Of a DNA stretch of 64,000 nt, positions 16,002 through 27,843 are shown piece by piece. Position 1 is the stretch's first letter. Every line of letters begins with the position of its first letter. The notes below the pieces were generated by a model. It had not been told where the DNA came from and did no database searches. It saw only the letters and a list, made by a program, of their open reading frames with translations. Made by a program: the position numbers and the translations under genes. Source of the DNA: an uncultured Desulfovibrio sp. (GTDB lineage Bacteria > Desulfobacterota > Desulfovibrionia > Desulfovibrionales > Desulfovibrionaceae); NCBI RefSeq assembly GCF_944324505.1, contig NZ_CALUWO010000002.1:124001-188000 (forward strand), given 5' to 3'.

Positions 16002-19000
16002 TCAGCCGTGCCGGCTCAGCACCTCCAGCCGTGCCGCCCGGCGGGCGCCATAGCGCCAGCGCCACCACCTGCGGCGCACCCGCAGGCGCAGCCGGTCCAG
16101 ACACAGGTAGACCACGGGCGTGGTATACAGGGTCAGCAGCTGGCTGACCATGAGGCCGCCCACAATGGTGATACCCAGAGGCTGGCGTATCTCGGCCCCG
16201 TCACCCTGCCCCAGGGCCAGGGGCACGGCTCCCAGGGCTGCGGCCATGGTGGTCATCATGATGGGACGGAAGCGCAGGCGGCAGGCTTCATAAATGGCCT
16301 CCTGCGGGGGCAGGTGCCGGGTGCGGGAGGCGTCCAGCGCAAAGTCGATCATCATGATGGCATTTTTTTTGACAATGCCGCAGAGCAGCAGCACCCCTAT
16401 CAGGGCAATGACGCTGAATTCCATGCCCACGGCCATGAGGGCCAGCAGAGCGCCGCCCCCTGCCGACGGCAGGGTGGAAAGAATGGTAATGGGATGGATG
16501 AGACTTTCGTACAGAACGCCCAGCACAATATACAGAGCCAGCAGCGCCGCCAGAATCAGCACCACCTGATTGCGCACGGTCTCGTTGAACAGCTTGGCCG
16601 TACCCTGAAAGCTGCCCACAATGGAGGACGGCATGCCCAGGGTCACGCGCAGGCGGTCGATGGCCTCCTGCGCCTGGGACAGGGAGGCTCCTTCGGCCAG
16701 ATTGAAGGACAGGGTCACGGCCGCAAACTGGCCCTGATGCGCCACGGAAAGCGGCGCAAAGCCCGGCCCCACCGTGGCCACGGACAAGAGCGGCACCAGG
16801 CCGTCCCTGCCGGGCAGATAGACCTTTTCCAGGGCATCCTGCCCTTCCAGCCACTGGGGGATGAATTCCAGCACCACCCGGTACTGGTTCTTTTCCTTGT
16901 AGATGGTGGAGACCTGCCGCTGCCCGAAGGCATTGCTGAGGGCATTGTCCACGTCCTGCATTTCCAGGCCCAGACGGGCCAGCGCATCGCGGTCCACGGT
17001 AAGCATGGTTTGCAGGCCGCGTTCCTCGATGTCGCTGTCCACATCCCGCATGACGGGGATTTTCATGAAGCCCTGCTGGAGCTTGCGGCCCCAGGTGCGC
17101 AGCGCATCCAGATCGTCGGCCTGCAAGGTATACTGATACTGGGAACGGGAGCTGCGCCCGCCCATGCGCAGGTCCTGCGCCGGCTGGAGAAATATCTGCA
17201 TGCCCGGTTCGGAGGACAGGCGGCCGCGCAGACGGGCGATGACCTGCATGGCCGATACGCCGCGCTCTTCCAGCGGCTTGAGGGCAATGAAGACCCCGCC
17301 CCCGCCGCGTGAGCCGGACATGTGCCCGGAAACCTGGGCCACGGCCGGGTCCTGACGGATGATTTCCATGAGGCGGGGCATCTTTTCCTTGAGGCTCTGG
17401 TACGATGCGCTCTGGTCCGCCCGCATGCCGCCCATGATGACGCCCGTGTCCTGCGTGGGAAAGAAGCCCTTGGGCACGATGATATACAGCCACACATTGG
17501 CGGCCATGACCAGCAGCAGGGAAAAAAGCGTCAGGCGCGGATGGCTGAGGACCACCCGCAGACTGCGTTCATAGCCCTGCTGCATGCCCAGCAGCATCCG
17601 CCCCCAGAGCCTGCCCGGCACAGCCAGCAGCCTTCCGGCCCGGCTTTTTGGCGCCTCCGGCGAGGTCTGCCCCCCGTGAGGGCGCAGGCAGTGGGCACAC
17701 ATCATGGGCGTGGTGGTCAGGGAAATGACCATGGAGACCAGCACCGCCGTGGCCAGCACCACGGAAAATTCCCGGAACAGCCGCCCCAGAATGCCGCCCA
17801 TGAACAGGAGGGGGATGAAGACCGCCACCAGCGAAAGGGAAATGGACACCACGGTAAAGCCCACTTCCCGCGCACCACGCAGGGCGGCGCGCAGGGGCGT
17901 TTCGCCCATTTCCAGACGGCGCACGATATTTTCCAGCACCACAATGGCATCATCCACCACAAAGCCGGTAGCCACGGTAAGCGCCATGAGCGAAAGATTG
18001 TCCAGGGTATAGCCGCAGAGGTACATGACGCCAAAGGTCCCGATGAGCGACACCGGGGCCGCCACCGCCGGAATGGCCGTGGCCCGGCCGTTGCGCAGAA
18101 AGAGGAAAACCACCAGCACCACCAGCGCCATGGACAGCAGCAGGCTTTTTTCCACCTCGGCCAGCGAGGCCCGGATGGTGATGGACTGATCCATGCGCAC
18201 GGTAAGGTCCGCGCTTTCGGGAAGCCAGGCGCGCAGCTGCGGCAGCATGGCCTTCACTCTGTCCACGGTTTCGATGATATTGGCCCCCGTGGCCCGGAAA
18301 ACCATGAGCAGAATGGCCTGACGCCCGTTGGCAATGGCCATGTTGCGCACATCCTGTGAGCTTTCCTCCACCGTGGCCACATCGGCAAGGCGTATGGCTG
18401 CCCCGTCGCGATAGGCCACCACCAGGCGGCGGTAATCCTCCACCGAAGCCAGTTGATCGCTGGCATCCACCAGCCAGAAGCTGCCCTGCCCTTCCAGCAT
18501 GCCCTTGGGCAGATAGGCATTGGCATCGGCAATGGCCTGCCGCACATCCTCGCTGCTGATGCCCGCACGGCTGAGCGCATCGGGAATGAGGCGCACCCGC
18601 ACGGCCGGCAGCGCACCGCCGCCCAGGGTCACTTCGCCCACACCGGGAATCTGGGCAATCTTCTGGGCCAGCACCGAGGAAGCCGCATCGTAGAGCTGGG
18701 TGGAAGTCAGCACCTCCGACGTGATGGACAGGATGAGAATGGGCGCGCCCGACGGATTGACCTTGCGGTAGGAGGGATTGGACGGCATGGTGGGCAAGGT
18801 GGAGCGGGCCGCATTGATGGCTGACTGCACATCGCGGGCCGCGCCGTCCACGTCACGGTCCAGATCAAACTGCAATATGACGCTGGTGGACCCCAGGCTG
18901 CTGCTGGACGTCATTTCCGTAATGCCGGCAATGCGCCCCAGCGCCCGCTCCAGCGGTGTGGCCACGGTGGCGGCCATGGTTTCCGGGCTGGCGCCGGGCA

Positions 19001-19220
19001 TGTTGGCCCGGACCACTACCACCGGCAGGTCAATCTCCGGCAGCGGCGCCACAGGCAGCAGACGAAAGGACACCATGCCCGCCAGGGCAATGGCCAGGGT
19101 CAGCAGCGTGGTGGCCACGGGCCGGCGGATAAAGGGCGCAGAAATGTTCAGGGGCAGAAATTCCGGACCAAAACGGTGCCGGCCCTGCCGGAAGACCTTC
19201 CTGAAACGGGACGCGCTCAT
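16002..19220 (-). CDS. mdtC: RND efflux permease, MdtC-like
   Basis: 1072-residue inner-membrane proton-driven drug exporter of the AcrB/MdtC kind. After a basic head the first helix reads [12 protein letters not shown]; porter-domain features include [17 protein letters not shown] and the proton relay helix [14 protein letters not shown], with a second relay in the C-half. Starts with an ATGA overlap on mdtB, so the two permeases are made together, as expected for the MdtB2C heterotrimer. No outer-membrane channel gene is nearby. Confidence 0.9.
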   Translation of the reverse strand: MSASRFRKVFRQGRHRFGPEFLPLNISAPFIRRPVATTLLTLAIALAGMVSFRLLPVAPLPEIDLPVVVVRANMPGASPETMAATVATPLERALGRIAGITEMTSSSSLGSTSVILQFDLDRDVDGAARDVQSAINAARSTLPTMPSNPSYRKVNPSGAPILILSITSEVLTSTQLYDAASSVLAQKIAQIPGVGEVTLGGGALPAVRVRLIPDALSRAGISSEDVRQAIADANAYLPKGMLEGQGSFWLVDASDQLASVEDYRRLVVAYRDGAAIRLADVATVEESSQDVRNMAIANGRQAILLMVFRATGANIIETVDRVKAMLPQLRAWLPESADLTVRMDQSITIRASLAEVEKSLLLSMALVVLVVFLFLRNGRATAIPAVAAPVSLIGTFGVMYLCGYTLDNLSLMALTVATGFVVDDAIVVLENIVRRLEMGETPLRAALRGAREVGFTVVSISLSLVAVFIPLLFMGGILGRLFREFSVVLATAVLVSMVISLTTTPMMCAHCLRPHGGQTSPEAPKSRAGRLLAVPGRLWGRMLLGMQQGYERSLRVVLSHPRLTLFSLLLVMAANVWLYIIVPKGFFPTQDTGVIMGGMRADQSASYQSLKEKMPRLMEIIRQDPAVAQVSGHMSGSRGGGGVFIALKPLEERGVSAMQVIARLRGRLSSEPGMQIFLQPAQDLRMGGRSSRSQYQYTLQADDLDALRTWGRKLQQGFMKIPVMRDVDSDIEERGLQTMLTVDRDALARLGLEMQDVDNALSNAFGQRQVSTIYKEKNQYRVVLEFIPQWLEGQDALEKVYLPGRDGLVPLLSVATVGPGFAPLSVAHQGQFAAVTLSFNLAEGASLSQAQEAIDRLRVTLGMPSSIVGSFQGTAKLFNETVRNQVVLILAALLALYIVLGVLYESLIHPITILSTLPSAGGGALLALMAVGMEFSVIALIGVLLLCGIVKKNAIMMIDFALDASRTRHLPPQEAIYEACRLRFRPIMMTTMAAALGAVPLALGQGDGAEIRQPLGITIVGGLMVSQLLTLYTTPVVYLCLDRLRLRVRRRWWRWRYGARRAARLEVLSRHG

Positions 19221-22200
19221 GCGCGGTCCTCCCCTGTCCGCTCCTCCCCTGTCCGGCCCTGCCCGGCGCTGTCCCCCTGGGTCATGTGGCGGGACAGGCG
19301 CAGGCGCAGCCGGTCAAACCACAGATAGACCACCGGCGTGGTAAAGAGGGTGAGCACCTGGCTGAAAATGAGGCCGCCCACCATGGTCACGCCCAGGGGG
19401 CGGCGCAGTTCGGCCCCCATGCCCCAGCCGATCATGAGGGGCAGCGCGCCCAGCAGGGCCGCCATGGTGGTCATGAGAATGGGCCGCAGGCGCAGCAGGC
19501 AGGCCTGCCGAATGGCTTCCTGTGGCGTCTTGCCCTCGTTGCGCTCCGCATCCAGCGCAAAGTCGATCATCATGATGGCATTCTTCTTCACAATGCCGAT
19601 GAGCAGAATAATGCCGATGATGCCCACCACGCCCAGTTCCATATTTCCCAGCATGAGGGCCAGCAGCGCGCCCACCCCGGCCGAAGGCAGGGTGGACAGG
19701 ATGGTCACGGGGTGCACATAGCTTTCGTAGAGCACCCCCAGCACGATATACATGGTGATGACGGCCGCCAGCACCAGCCAGACCTGATTGGTGGTGGACG
19801 ACAGGAACGCATGGGCCGCCCCCTGGAACTGGCAGCGCAGGGAGGCCGGCAGGTCCATCTGGGCTGTTGTGCGCATGACCGCCTCCACCGCGGCCCCCAG
19901 CGAGGAGCCTTCCGCCACGTTGAAGGAAATGGTCCCCACCGGGAACTGCCCCTGCCGCGCCACGGACAACCGCACGGCACGTTCCTCCGGCCGGGTCAGG
20001 CTGGTCAGAGGCACGGGCTGGCCGCTGCTGCCGCGCACATAGATATGCTCCAGCGAGGACGGCCCGTCCCGGAAATGGGGCGCCGTTTCCAGCACCACCT
20101 TGTACTGGTTGGTCTGGGTGAAGATGGTGGAGATGAGCCGCTGCCCCAGGGCATCATAGAGGGCATTGTCAATGTCGCTCATGCTCACGCCGTAGCGGCT
20201 GGCCGCATCCCGGTCAATGGCAAGCCAGAGCATGCGGCCCATACCCTGCATGTCGCTGGTCACGTGGGAAAGCTCGGGCTGGCGGTCCAGGGCTGCCACC
20301 AGGCGGGGCAGCCAGGTTTCCAGCGTCTCCCGGTCCAGGGCCTCCACACTGAACTGGTACTGGGTGCGGGACACGCGGTCCTCGATGGTCAGGTCCTGCA
20401 CGGGCTGCATATAGAGCGACAGGCCGGGCTGCTGCTCTGCCCGGGCCATGATGCGCCGGGCAATGGCCGGGGCGCGCGCGTCACGGTCAGACAAAGGCTT
20501 GAGGTTCACCGTCAGGCGGGAGGTGCCCAGACTGGGATTGATGCCGTCCACGCCCACCTGAAAGACCACGCTTTCCACGGCGGGGTCCTCCAGAATGATG
20601 TCCGCCAGCATGCGCTGCCGCGCGGTCATGGCCGCAAAGGAAGAATCCTGCGGCGATTCGGCAATGCCCTGCAAGACCCCGGTATCCTGCGTGGGAAAGA
20701 AGCCCTTGGGCACCACCACGTAGAGGATGATGGTCAGCACCAGCGTGCCCACGGCCACCGTGAGCGTCAGGCGCTGATGGGCCAGCACCCAGTCCAGCTT
20801 GCGGGCATACCAGTCCAGCAGGCGGGCAAAGAAGCCCCGTGCCGCGCTCTGCCCGCTGCTGCCGGCCTTCCGGTAATGATCGGGCCGCAGCATGACGGCG
20901 CAAAGCATGGGCGTGAGCGTCAGGGAAATGACGGCGGAAATGAGGATGGTCACGGCCAGCGTCACGGCGAACTCGCGGAACAGCCGGCCGGCCACATCCC
21001 CCATGAACAGCAGGGGAATGAGCACGGCCACCAGGGAAAGCGTCAGGGAAATGATGGTAAAGCCGATCTGCCCTGCCCCGCGCAGGGCCGCCGCCACGGG
21101 CTTCATGCCTTCCTCGAGATAGCGGGAAATATTCTCGATGACCACAATGGCGTCGTCCACCACAAAACCCGTGGCAATAACCAGGGCCATGAGCGTCAGA
21201 TTGTTGAGTGAATAGCCGGCCAGATACATGACCCCCAGCGAGCCGACGAGCGACAGCGGCACAGCCAGCGCCGGGATGATGGTGGCCTCGGCATTGCGCA
21301 GAAACAGCCAGATGACCCCCACCACCAGCAGGATGGACAGCAAAAGCTCCAGCTGCACGTCATGCACCGTGGCCCGGATGGTGGTGGTGCGGTCCGTCAC
21401 CACATGGATGTCCACCGTGCCGGGCAGGGTCTTTTGCAGTTCCGGCAGCAGCGCGGCAATGCTGTCGGCCACGCTGATGACATTGGCCCCGGGCTGGCGT
21501 TGTACGGAAAGCACGATGGCCTGCCGGAAGGGCTGCCCGACGCCGGCCACATAGGCCGCCAGGCGGGCATTTTCGGCCCCGTCCACCACATCGGCCACAT
21601 CCTGAAGGCGCAGAGGCGCGCCATCCCGGTAGCCGATGATGGTCTGCGCATATTCCTCCGCCGAGGCCAGCTGATCGTTGGCATCAATGGTGCTGGCCCG
21701 CTGCGGCCCGTCAAAGCTGCCCTTGGCGCCGTTCACATTGGCCGAGGCAATGGCCGAACGCACATCGGCCAGCGTCAGCCCGGCGGAGGCCAGGGCACGC
21801 GGATTGACCTGCACGCGCACGGCCGGGCGCTGCCCGCCGGAAAGGGTCACCAGCCCCACCCCGGAAATCTGCGATATCTTCTGCGCCAGGCGGGTATCCA
21901 CCAGGTCTTCCAGCTGCGTCATGGGCATGGCATCGCTGGTGACGGCCAGGGTCATGATGGGCGGATCCGCCGGATTGACCTTGTTGTAGACCGGCGGATT
22001 GGGCAGGTCAGACGGCAGCAGATTGTCCGCCGCATTGATGGCCGCTTGCACCTCCTGCTCCGCCACGTCCAGGGCCATGGACAGGTCAAACTGCAAGGTG
22101 ATGACCGATGACCCTGCCGACGACAAAGAGGTCATCTGCGTCAGGCCGGACATGCTGCCGAACTGCCGTTCCAGCGGCGCCGTCACCACGGCGGACATGA

Positions 22201-22372
22201 CATCCGGCGATGCGCCGGGATAGAGGGTCTGCACCTGAATGGTGGGATAGTCTATCTGCGGCAGGGCCGCGATGGGCAGATAACTGTAGGCCAGCAGGCC
22301 CGACAGCAGCAGGGCTGCCGTGAGCAGCGACGTGGCAATGGGACGGAGAATGAAGATGCGGGAAAGATTCAT
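19217..22372 (-). CDS. mdtB: RND efflux permease, MdtB-like
   Basis: 1051 residues. Begins [17 protein letters not shown], the classical RND start, with GAGG five bases upstream; the longer frame from 22459 adds only a basic tail not seen in the family. Porter features [17 protein letters not shown], the relay [14 protein letters not shown] and [13 protein letters not shown] are present. Paired with mdtC by a 4-base overlap and preceded by the fusion protein gene 126 bases upstream. Confidence 0.9.
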   Translation of the reverse strand: MNLSRIFILRPIATSLLTAALLLSGLLAYSYLPIAALPQIDYPTIQVQTLYPGASPDVMSAVVTAPLERQFGSMSGLTQMTSLSSAGSSVITLQFDLSMALDVAEQEVQAAINAADNLLPSDLPNPPVYNKVNPADPPIMTLAVTSDAMPMTQLEDLVDTRLAQKISQISGVGLVTLSGGQRPAVRVQVNPRALASAGLTLADVRSAIASANVNGAKGSFDGPQRASTIDANDQLASAEEYAQTIIGYRDGAPLRLQDVADVVDGAENARLAAYVAGVGQPFRQAIVLSVQRQPGANVISVADSIAALLPELQKTLPGTVDIHVVTDRTTTIRATVHDVQLELLLSILLVVGVIWLFLRNAEATIIPALAVPLSLVGSLGVMYLAGYSLNNLTLMALVIATGFVVDDAIVVIENISRYLEEGMKPVAAALRGAGQIGFTIISLTLSLVAVLIPLLFMGDVAGRLFREFAVTLAVTILISAVISLTLTPMLCAVMLRPDHYRKAGSSGQSAARGFFARLLDWYARKLDWVLAHQRLTLTVAVGTLVLTIILYVVVPKGFFPTQDTGVLQGIAESPQDSSFAAMTARQRMLADIILEDPAVESVVFQVGVDGINPSLGTSRLTVNLKPLSDRDARAPAIARRIMARAEQQPGLSLYMQPVQDLTIEDRVSRTQYQFSVEALDRETLETWLPRLVAALDRQPELSHVTSDMQGMGRMLWLAIDRDAASRYGVSMSDIDNALYDALGQRLISTIFTQTNQYKVVLETAPHFRDGPSSLEHIYVRGSSGQPVPLTSLTRPEERAVRLSVARQGQFPVGTISFNVAEGSSLGAAVEAVMRTTAQMDLPASLRCQFQGAAHAFLSSTTNQVWLVLAAVITMYIVLGVLYESYVHPVTILSTLPSAGVGALLALMLGNMELGVVGIIGIILLIGIVKKNAIMMIDFALDAERNEGKTPQEAIRQACLLRLRPILMTTMAALLGALPLMIGWGMGAELRRPLGVTMVGGLIFSQVLTLFTTPVVYLWFDRLRLRLSRHMTQGDSAGQGRTGEERTGEDRA

Positions 22373-22498
22373 GGTGCCTCGGGGAGGGAGGATGCGGGAG
22401 CTGCCCCGCCGGACACGACCTGTGCCACGTCCGGCGGGAAGGCAGGCCGTGCCCCGCACTGCCGGTCCTTGCGGACCGCATGCGGCGGCCCGGGAAGC

Positions 22499-23671
22499 CT
22501 ACTGCACGCTTTCGGCCGGCGGCGTCTCCATGGTGGCCGCCACGCTGACGGCAATGCCGTCACGCAGGCGGTCCAGCCCGTCCACCACCACCTGTTCGCC
22601 GGCGGCAAGTCCCTTGTCGATGACGGTCAGCAGATTGGTGGCCACGCCGGGCGTCACCTGCCGCAGGCGCACCTTGCTGTCCTTGTCCAGCACATAGACA
22701 TAGCTTCCCTGACTGCCCAGCTGCACGGCGGCCGTGGGCACGGTCACCACCTGGGGCAGCATGCGCACCAGCACGCGGGCGTTGACGAACTGCTGGGGAT
22801 AGAGCGCGGCATCCTTGTTGGGGAAAAGGGCTTTGAGCTTCACCGTGCCCGTGGAACTATCAATCTGATTGTCCATGGACAGCAGCTCTCCCGTACCCAG
22901 CCGGGCCTTGTTTTCCCGGTCCCAGGCCTGCACCAGCGGTCTGGGAGCGCCCTGCTCATGGGCCAGCAGGGCCTGCCGCACCAGCTGCACCTGGTTTTCG
23001 GGCAGCGTGAACAGCACATGACAGGGACTGACTTCCGTAATGCGCACCAGGCCCTCGCTGTCCGTGCTGCGGACCATATTGCCCAGGTCCACCTTGCGCA
23101 GCCCCAGGCGCCCCCCCACCGGCGCGGTGATGCGGCTGTAGACCAGTTGCAGCTCGGCGGCCTGCACAGCCGCCTTGTCAGCGGCCACCGTGCCTTCATA
23201 CTGCTTTACCAGGGCGCGCTGGGTCTCGTACTGCTGGGCGGAAACGTAATCGTTCTTCACCAGGCGGGCGTAGCGGCTGAGGTCATTGCGGGCATTGGCC
23301 AGCTGGGCTTCGTCCCGCAGCAGATTGCCCCTGGCCTGCGCCAGTTCGGCCTCAAAGGGACGGGGATCGATCTCGGCCAGCAGATCACCGGCCTGCACGC
23401 GCTGCCCCTCGTGAAAATGCAGCTTCCAGAGCTGCCCGTCCACGCGGCTGGTCACCAGCACATCGCTGGAAGGCTCCACCGTGCCCATGCCACCAAGAAA
23501 AAAGGGCACATCCTGCGCCAGCGCCGTGGCCACGCGCACGGGCGGCAGGTCGGCCTGCATGCGCGGCCCCCCGCCGTCCCCGGCCCAGAAAATACGGTAC
23601 AGAAGTATGCAGACAAGCAGAACAAGGGCCAGTCGTACCCACCGGCTCTTTCCCAGTACGGCAACATTCAT
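22499..23671 (-). CDS. mdtA: RND periplasmic adaptor, MdtA-like
   Basis: 390-residue membrane fusion protein linking the MdtBC permease to an outer-membrane channel. An N-terminal anchor (VRLALVLLVCILLYRIFWA), then the lipoyl half-motif VTSRVDGQLWKLHFHEGQRVQAGDLLAEID, a coiled-coil hairpin (about 110-170), the second lipoyl half (SRITAPVGGRLGLRKVDLG) and beta-barrel parts in order. First gene of mdtABC. Confidence 0.9.
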   Translation of the reverse strand: MNVAVLGKSRWVRLALVLLVCILLYRIFWAGDGGGPRMQADLPPVRVATALAQDVPFFLGGMGTVEPSSDVLVTSRVDGQLWKLHFHEGQRVQAGDLLAEIDPRPFEAELAQARGNLLRDEAQLANARNDLSRYARLVKNDYVSAQQYETQRALVKQYEGTVAADKAAVQAAELQLVYSRITAPVGGRLGLRKVDLGNMVRSTDSEGLVRITEVSPCHVLFTLPENQVQLVRQALLAHEQGAPRPLVQAWDRENKARLGTGELLSMDNQIDSSTGTVKLKALFPNKDAALYPQQFVNARVLVRMLPQVVTVPTAAVQLGSQGSYVYVLDKDSKVRLRQVTPGVATNLLTVIDKGLAAGEQVVVDGLDRLRDGIAVSVAATMETPPAESVQ

Positions 23672-24020
23672 AGACAGGCTCCATCCGTCTGCCGGCCCGC
23701 GGCTGTCGCCAGCGCGGCAGGACGGATATGCCGGAAGTTCCCCTGCCCGCGTGCCGCTCCGCCGCAGCGGAAACGGAGATGCGGGCCATCCGGCTGTTCA
23801 GGGTATGCCCGGCCGTCCGGCCGGCGGCTCCTCCCAGGGGAGGCATCTTCCCGTGAGATGCGCCGTTTGTCCAGAAAAATGTGTCTCGCCGCCCCTGGGC
23901 AGCCAGCGGCGGACAGGCGCCCCGCACCTGCCATCTCCCCCCTGCCCGGCCCTTTCCCCGGTCCTTTCCCGGACGCTGCACTGCGCCTGCGGCGGCATAG
24001 GTGCCGCCGCACCGCACCAG
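23672..24020. other. Spacer upstream of mdtA
   Basis: GC-rich 349 bases with no credible ORF on either strand; the frames present are low-complexity shadows. It must hold the mdtABC promoter but no clear -35/-10 or operator is seen. Confidence 0.45.
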
Positions 24021-24584
24021 CTACGGCCGCAGCAGAAAAATCATTATTTTCATGGCGCCTGACAGGGCAATGACCGTGATGGGATTCATCCTGAAGCGCA
24101 GGCACAGAAACAGGCAGAGCACAAAGATGCCCGCCAGCTCCAGGTCCGTCTCTGCAAGGCAGAAGCCCCCCGCCGGCCCCCACAGGGCCGAAACGAGAAT
24201 ATCCACGCCGGAAAGGGCTATCAGCCCCACCACCGCCGGCCGGAGATAGGCAAACACCCCCTGAAGCAGGCTCATTTCCCGGTAGCGCAGATAAAAACGG
24301 GTCACCAGCGTCACGATGAGACAGGGAGGAAGCACACAGCCCAGGGTGGCAATGACCGCCCCCGGCACGCCCGCTATCCTGATGCCCACAAAGGTCGCGG
24401 CATTGATGGCAATGGACCCCGGCGTCATCTGGGAAATGGTCACCAGGTCGGTGAACTCCACCATGCTCAGCCAGTGATGCAGGTCCACGATCTGTTCCTT
24501 GATGAGGGGCAGGGCCGCATAGCCGCCGCCAAAGCTGAAGGCGCCGATCTTGAGAAAGCAGAGAAACAGGTCCCAGAAGATCAT
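24021..24584 (-). CDS. chrA: Chromate transporter, second half (CHR domain)
   Basis: 187 residues, five or six helices. Carries the CHR motif FSFGGGYAALPLIKEQIV and MTPGSIAINAATFVG. ATGA overlap with the first-half gene, so the two CHR domains are made as a pair from one message. Two-gene (short-chain) CHR transporters act as heterodimers; true substrate may be an oxyanion other than chromate. Confidence 0.88.
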   Translation of the reverse strand: MIFWDLFLCFLKIGAFSFGGGYAALPLIKEQIVDLHHWLSMVEFTDLVTISQMTPGSIAINAATFVGIRIAGVPGAVIATLGCVLPPCLIVTLVTRFYLRYREMSLLQGVFAYLRPAVVGLIALSGVDILVSALWGPAGGFCLAETDLELAGIFVLCLFLCLRFRMNPITVIALSGAMKIMIFLLRP

Positions 24585-25141
24585 CCCTTCTTCCTCATGC
24601 GGAAGAGCGTGACAAAAAAGCCCGCTGCCATGCAGGCCAGCACCGTGCAGATCACATTGATGTCCAGGGTGCAGGACAGCAGAAAGACGCACAGCATGAT
24701 CAGCAGGGCCTGGGCGTCCTTCCGTCGGGCATAGCCGCTCCCCAGCTCGCAGACCACGGAAAAGATGACCGCCGCCACCCCGGCCTGCATGCCGGTGAGG
24801 GCCTGATGCACCCATTCGTTGCTGCGAAAGGCCGTATAGGCCAGCGAAATGAGGGAAATGATGATGAGCGGCGGCAAGGCCGTGGCCGTTACCGTTACCA
24901 GAAGCCCCGTCAGTCCGGCCAGCTTGTAGCCCACGGCAATGGCGCCGCTGATGGCAATGGAGCCGGGGGAGACCTCGGCAATGGCCACCAGGTCCAGCAT
25001 TTCCTGCTGCTCAATCCAGCGCAGCCTGTCCACGAAAACCTTTTTCATGAGCGACACGATGACGTATCCCCCGCCAAAGGTGAAGGCACTCAGCTGAAAC
25101 GTGGTCAGAAAGAGACGGAGAAGGGATTTTCGGGAAGACAT
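24581..25141 (-). CDS. chrA: Chromate transporter, first half (CHR domain)
   Basis: 186 residues with motif AFTFGGGYVIVSLMKK and VSPGSIAISGAIAVGY. Start 25141 follows AGGA by eight bases; 25162 is also possible (seven residues longer). Lies about 100 bases after the aconitase-family gene on the same strand, separated by a strong GC hairpin. Confidence 0.87.
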   Translation of the reverse strand: MSSRKSLLRLFLTTFQLSAFTFGGGYVIVSLMKKVFVDRLRWIEQQEMLDLVAIAEVSPGSIAISGAIAVGYKLAGLTGLLVTVTATALPPLIIISLISLAYTAFRSNEWVHQALTGMQAGVAAVIFSVVCELGSGYARRKDAQALLIMLCVFLLSCTLDINVICTVLACMAAGFFVTLFRMRKKG

Positions 25142-25185
25142 GGCAAGGTCCTGATGCAGCATGCGCTGTCTTCCGGGCGCGCCTG

Positions 25186-25217
25186 CCGGGGAAGGGGGGG
25201 GCCCCCCTCTCCCCCGG
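25186..25217. other. Strong GC hairpin after the aconitase-family gene
   Basis: Arms CCGGGGAAGGGGGG and CCCCCCTCTCCCCCGG meet with almost no loop. There is no T run, so it is not a standard intrinsic terminator; it may be an RNA stabiliser or a transcription/replication obstacle. Confidence 0.5.
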
Positions 25218-25244
25218 ACAGGGGCCGGAACGGCTTCGGGCCGT

Positions 25245-27554
25245 CTAGGCGTGATTGTAGAAGTTGATCAGGCAGCCATCCAGAATGATCTGCCGTTCGT
25301 CAGCGGTGAGGCCGCCCAGGCGGAAGGTGCAGGCCCTGGCCGCGCCGCCGCCGGCCGGCAGAATCCAGCCTTGCAGCGTATCCGCTCCCCCGGCCACGGC
25401 ATCGCGCACTCCGGGCAGCAGCACGCAGTCTCCCACGGCCAGACTGTCCGCCAGGGACGCATCGCCCAGCAGCGGCAGCATGCCCCAGTTCACCAGATTG
25501 GACCGGTAGCGCTTGGTGGCGTATTCCACGGCAATATTGGCCCAGCCGCCCAGCACCTTCTGGCAGGAGGCCGCCTGCTCGCGGGCAGAACCGTCGCCGG
25601 GCTTGCGGGCAAAAATGGTGGACCCCACGCCCACGCGGGCCGTATCCCCGTCACAGACAGCCGCATAGTCCGCAGGGCTGGCGTCCCTGAGGGCCGCGCA
25701 CCAGCGGCGCAGGGTGGCCCGCAGCGATTCGGCATCCGTCTGGTGCAAGCGTTCCACGGCCTGAATTTCCTTGGCCCGCCCCACGTAGGCCGGGTCCTTG
25801 CGCGACAGGGTGAATTCCGCCAGCTTGAGCGGATTGGAGCGCAGGGACGAGGTTTCCCCGGAGGGGATCAGCTCGTCGGTGGTGGTCACGGGGTCCGTGA
25901 TCACCGAGGCCACGCGCAGCAGCAGATGGTCCGGCAGGGCGCGCATGGCCGGCCAGTCCGCAATATTGGGGCCGCGCTTGAGTTCGGCCTGGGGCTGGGC
26001 CTTGCCAAAGCCGTTGTAGACGCGGCGCTGGTAGACCAGCGGGTCAAAGCGATAGGTCAGATCAATGTTCTTGAGGTGCGGGGCATCCCAGTCCAGGTCC
26101 GTGGCCGGGGTCAGACGGCCGCCATTGGCCGCCGTGGCTGCGATGGAACGGGCATCCATGAGGGCCACGCCGGACACCTGCCCGTTGCCGGGCTTGGAAC
26201 CTTCGCGGTTGGGGAAATTGCGCGTGGAATGCCGGATGGACAGGGCGCCGTGAGCCGGCGTATCGCCCGCGCCGAAGCAGGGGCCGCAGAAGGAATTCTT
26301 GATGACCGCGCCCGCTTCCATCAGCCGGGCAATGGCCCCGTTGCGCACCAGGGCCAGGGCCTGCGGCTCGCTGGCCGGATAGACGGACAGGGAAAAGGCG
26401 TCACTGCCCGTGCTCCGTCCGTCCAGAATGGCCGCCGCCATGCAGCAGTTTTCAAAAGAACCGCCCGCACAGCCGGCAATGATGCCCTGATCCACCCATA
26501 CGCCGCCGTCGTGGATCTTCTCACGCAGCTTCAGCCCCTCGCCCGCCGCGCCGAACTGGCGGCGAGCTTCCTCTTCCACGCTGGCAAACAGCTCGTCGGC
26601 ATGGCGTACCACCTCGGCCACGGGATAGGCGTTGCTGGGGTGGAAAGGCAGGGCCATCATGGGCGGCACGGCGGCAAGGTCCACCCGGACCAGACGGTCA
26701 TAACAGGCCGGACCTTCGGGATGCAGGGGCGCGTAATCGGCCTCGCGTCCGTGCAGGGCCAGATAGTCGCGCACCTTGTCGTCCGTCACCCAGATGGAGG
26801 ACAGACAGGTGGTTTCCGTGGTCATGACATCAATGCCGCAGCGGTATTCCACGGACAGGCCGGCCACGCCCGGACCGGCAAATTCCATGACCCGGTTCTT
26901 CACAAAGCCGTTGGCAAAGACCGCGCCGATGATGGCCAGGGCCACGTCCTGCGGCCCCACGCCGGGCTGCGGCGCATTTTCCAGCCAGACCAGCACCACT
27001 TCCGGCGCCGCCACGTCATAGGTCTTGCCCAGCAGCTGCTTGACCAGTTCCGGGCCGCCCTCGCCGATGGCCATGGTCCCCAGGGCGCCGTAGCGGGTAT
27101 GGCTGTCCGACCCCAGGATCATCTTGCCGCAGCCGGCCATCATTTCACGGGCATACTGATGAATGACCGCCAGATGCGGCGGCACAAAGATGCCGCCGTA
27201 CTTGCGGGCCGCCGTGAGGCCGAAGAGGTGATCGTCCTCATTGATGGTGCCGCCCACGGCGCACAGGCTGTTGTGGCAGTTGGTCAGGGCATAGGGCACG
27301 GGAAAGCTCGTCAGCCCGCTGGCGCGGGCCGTCTGGATGATGCCCACATAGGTAATATCGTGCGAGGCCAGCGCATCAAAGCGCAGGCGCAGGGTCGGTT
27401 CCCCTTCCGGGGCGCTGTTGTGGGCCGAAAGAATGCGGTGGGCCAGCGTGGCCTTGCGGGCAGCGGCGCAGTCAATGCCGCGCGCGGCGGCCTCCTGTTC
27501 CGACAGCAGGCTGCCGTCGGCAACCACCACGGGAGATTCGTGCAAGCTGATCAT
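25245..27554 (-). CDS. Aconitase-family hydratase (YbhJ-like paralogue)
   Basis: 769 residues of the aconitase fold with swivel domain at the C-terminus. Fe-S cysteine positions are kept: Cys in IIAGCAGGSFEN and the pair in NSFCGPCFGAG; the ADSHT-like motif reads GSDSHTRYG. The order and length match the 'hydratase' paralogues related to E. coli YbhJ rather than AcnA/AcnB, and the substrate is unknown. Start 27554 (second of two adjacent ATGs) has the better spacing from AGGA. LeuCD, the other aconitase-fold pair, is only 3 kb away. Confidence 0.8.
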   Translation of the reverse strand: MISLHESPVVVADGSLLSEQEAAARGIDCAAARKATLAHRILSAHNSAPEGEPTLRLRFDALASHDITYVGIIQTARASGLTSFPVPYALTNCHNSLCAVGGTINEDDHLFGLTAARKYGGIFVPPHLAVIHQYAREMMAGCGKMILGSDSHTRYGALGTMAIGEGGPELVKQLLGKTYDVAAPEVVLVWLENAPQPGVGPQDVALAIIGAVFANGFVKNRVMEFAGPGVAGLSVEYRCGIDVMTTETTCLSSIWVTDDKVRDYLALHGREADYAPLHPEGPACYDRLVRVDLAAVPPMMALPFHPSNAYPVAEVVRHADELFASVEEEARRQFGAAGEGLKLREKIHDGGVWVDQGIIAGCAGGSFENCCMAAAILDGRSTGSDAFSLSVYPASEPQALALVRNGAIARLMEAGAVIKNSFCGPCFGAGDTPAHGALSIRHSTRNFPNREGSKPGNGQVSGVALMDARSIAATAANGGRLTPATDLDWDAPHLKNIDLTYRFDPLVYQRRVYNGFGKAQPQAELKRGPNIADWPAMRALPDHLLLRVASVITDPVTTTDELIPSGETSSLRSNPLKLAEFTLSRKDPAYVGRAKEIQAVERLHQTDAESLRATLRRWCAALRDASPADYAAVCDGDTARVGVGSTIFARKPGDGSAREQAASCQKVLGGWANIAVEYATKRYRSNLVNWGMLPLLGDASLADSLAVGDCVLLPGVRDAVAGGADTLQGWILPAGGGAARACTFRLGGLTADERQIILDGCLINFYNHA

Positions 27555-27843
27555 CATATTCCTGCTCTCTTGGACGCCGCGGGCGCGGCGGTAAAAACTG
27601 GCGCGCTCCGACAGCGCGGCAGCAGTATGCCACACAGAAAAAGGGCTTGGCAATGCGCCCTGCCCCGGCCGGCAGCCGCGGCAGCGGCACAGATGCCTGT
27701 TCCCCCCCCCCTGCGGCACGAAAAAAAAGCGGCCCCCGCCGCCTGACGAAGGGCCGCCGGCAAGACGCCTGCGGGCAGCATGCCTGCCGCACCCTGACGG
27801 TGACTGCCGTACTTACGGCAGGCAGCCGTGCGGCACCGTTTTT
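27555..27843. other. Gene-free spacer upstream of the aconitase-family gene
   Basis: No ORF supported. Includes a run of nine or ten C residues near 27705-27715 and GC-rich low-complexity sequence. Promoter not identified. Confidence 0.4.

Noticed and set aside
16002-22372. Tandem duplication of one RND gene
   Set aside because: The two permeases are distinct MdtB- and MdtC-like paralogues in the usual operon order, an old divergence rather than a local duplication.
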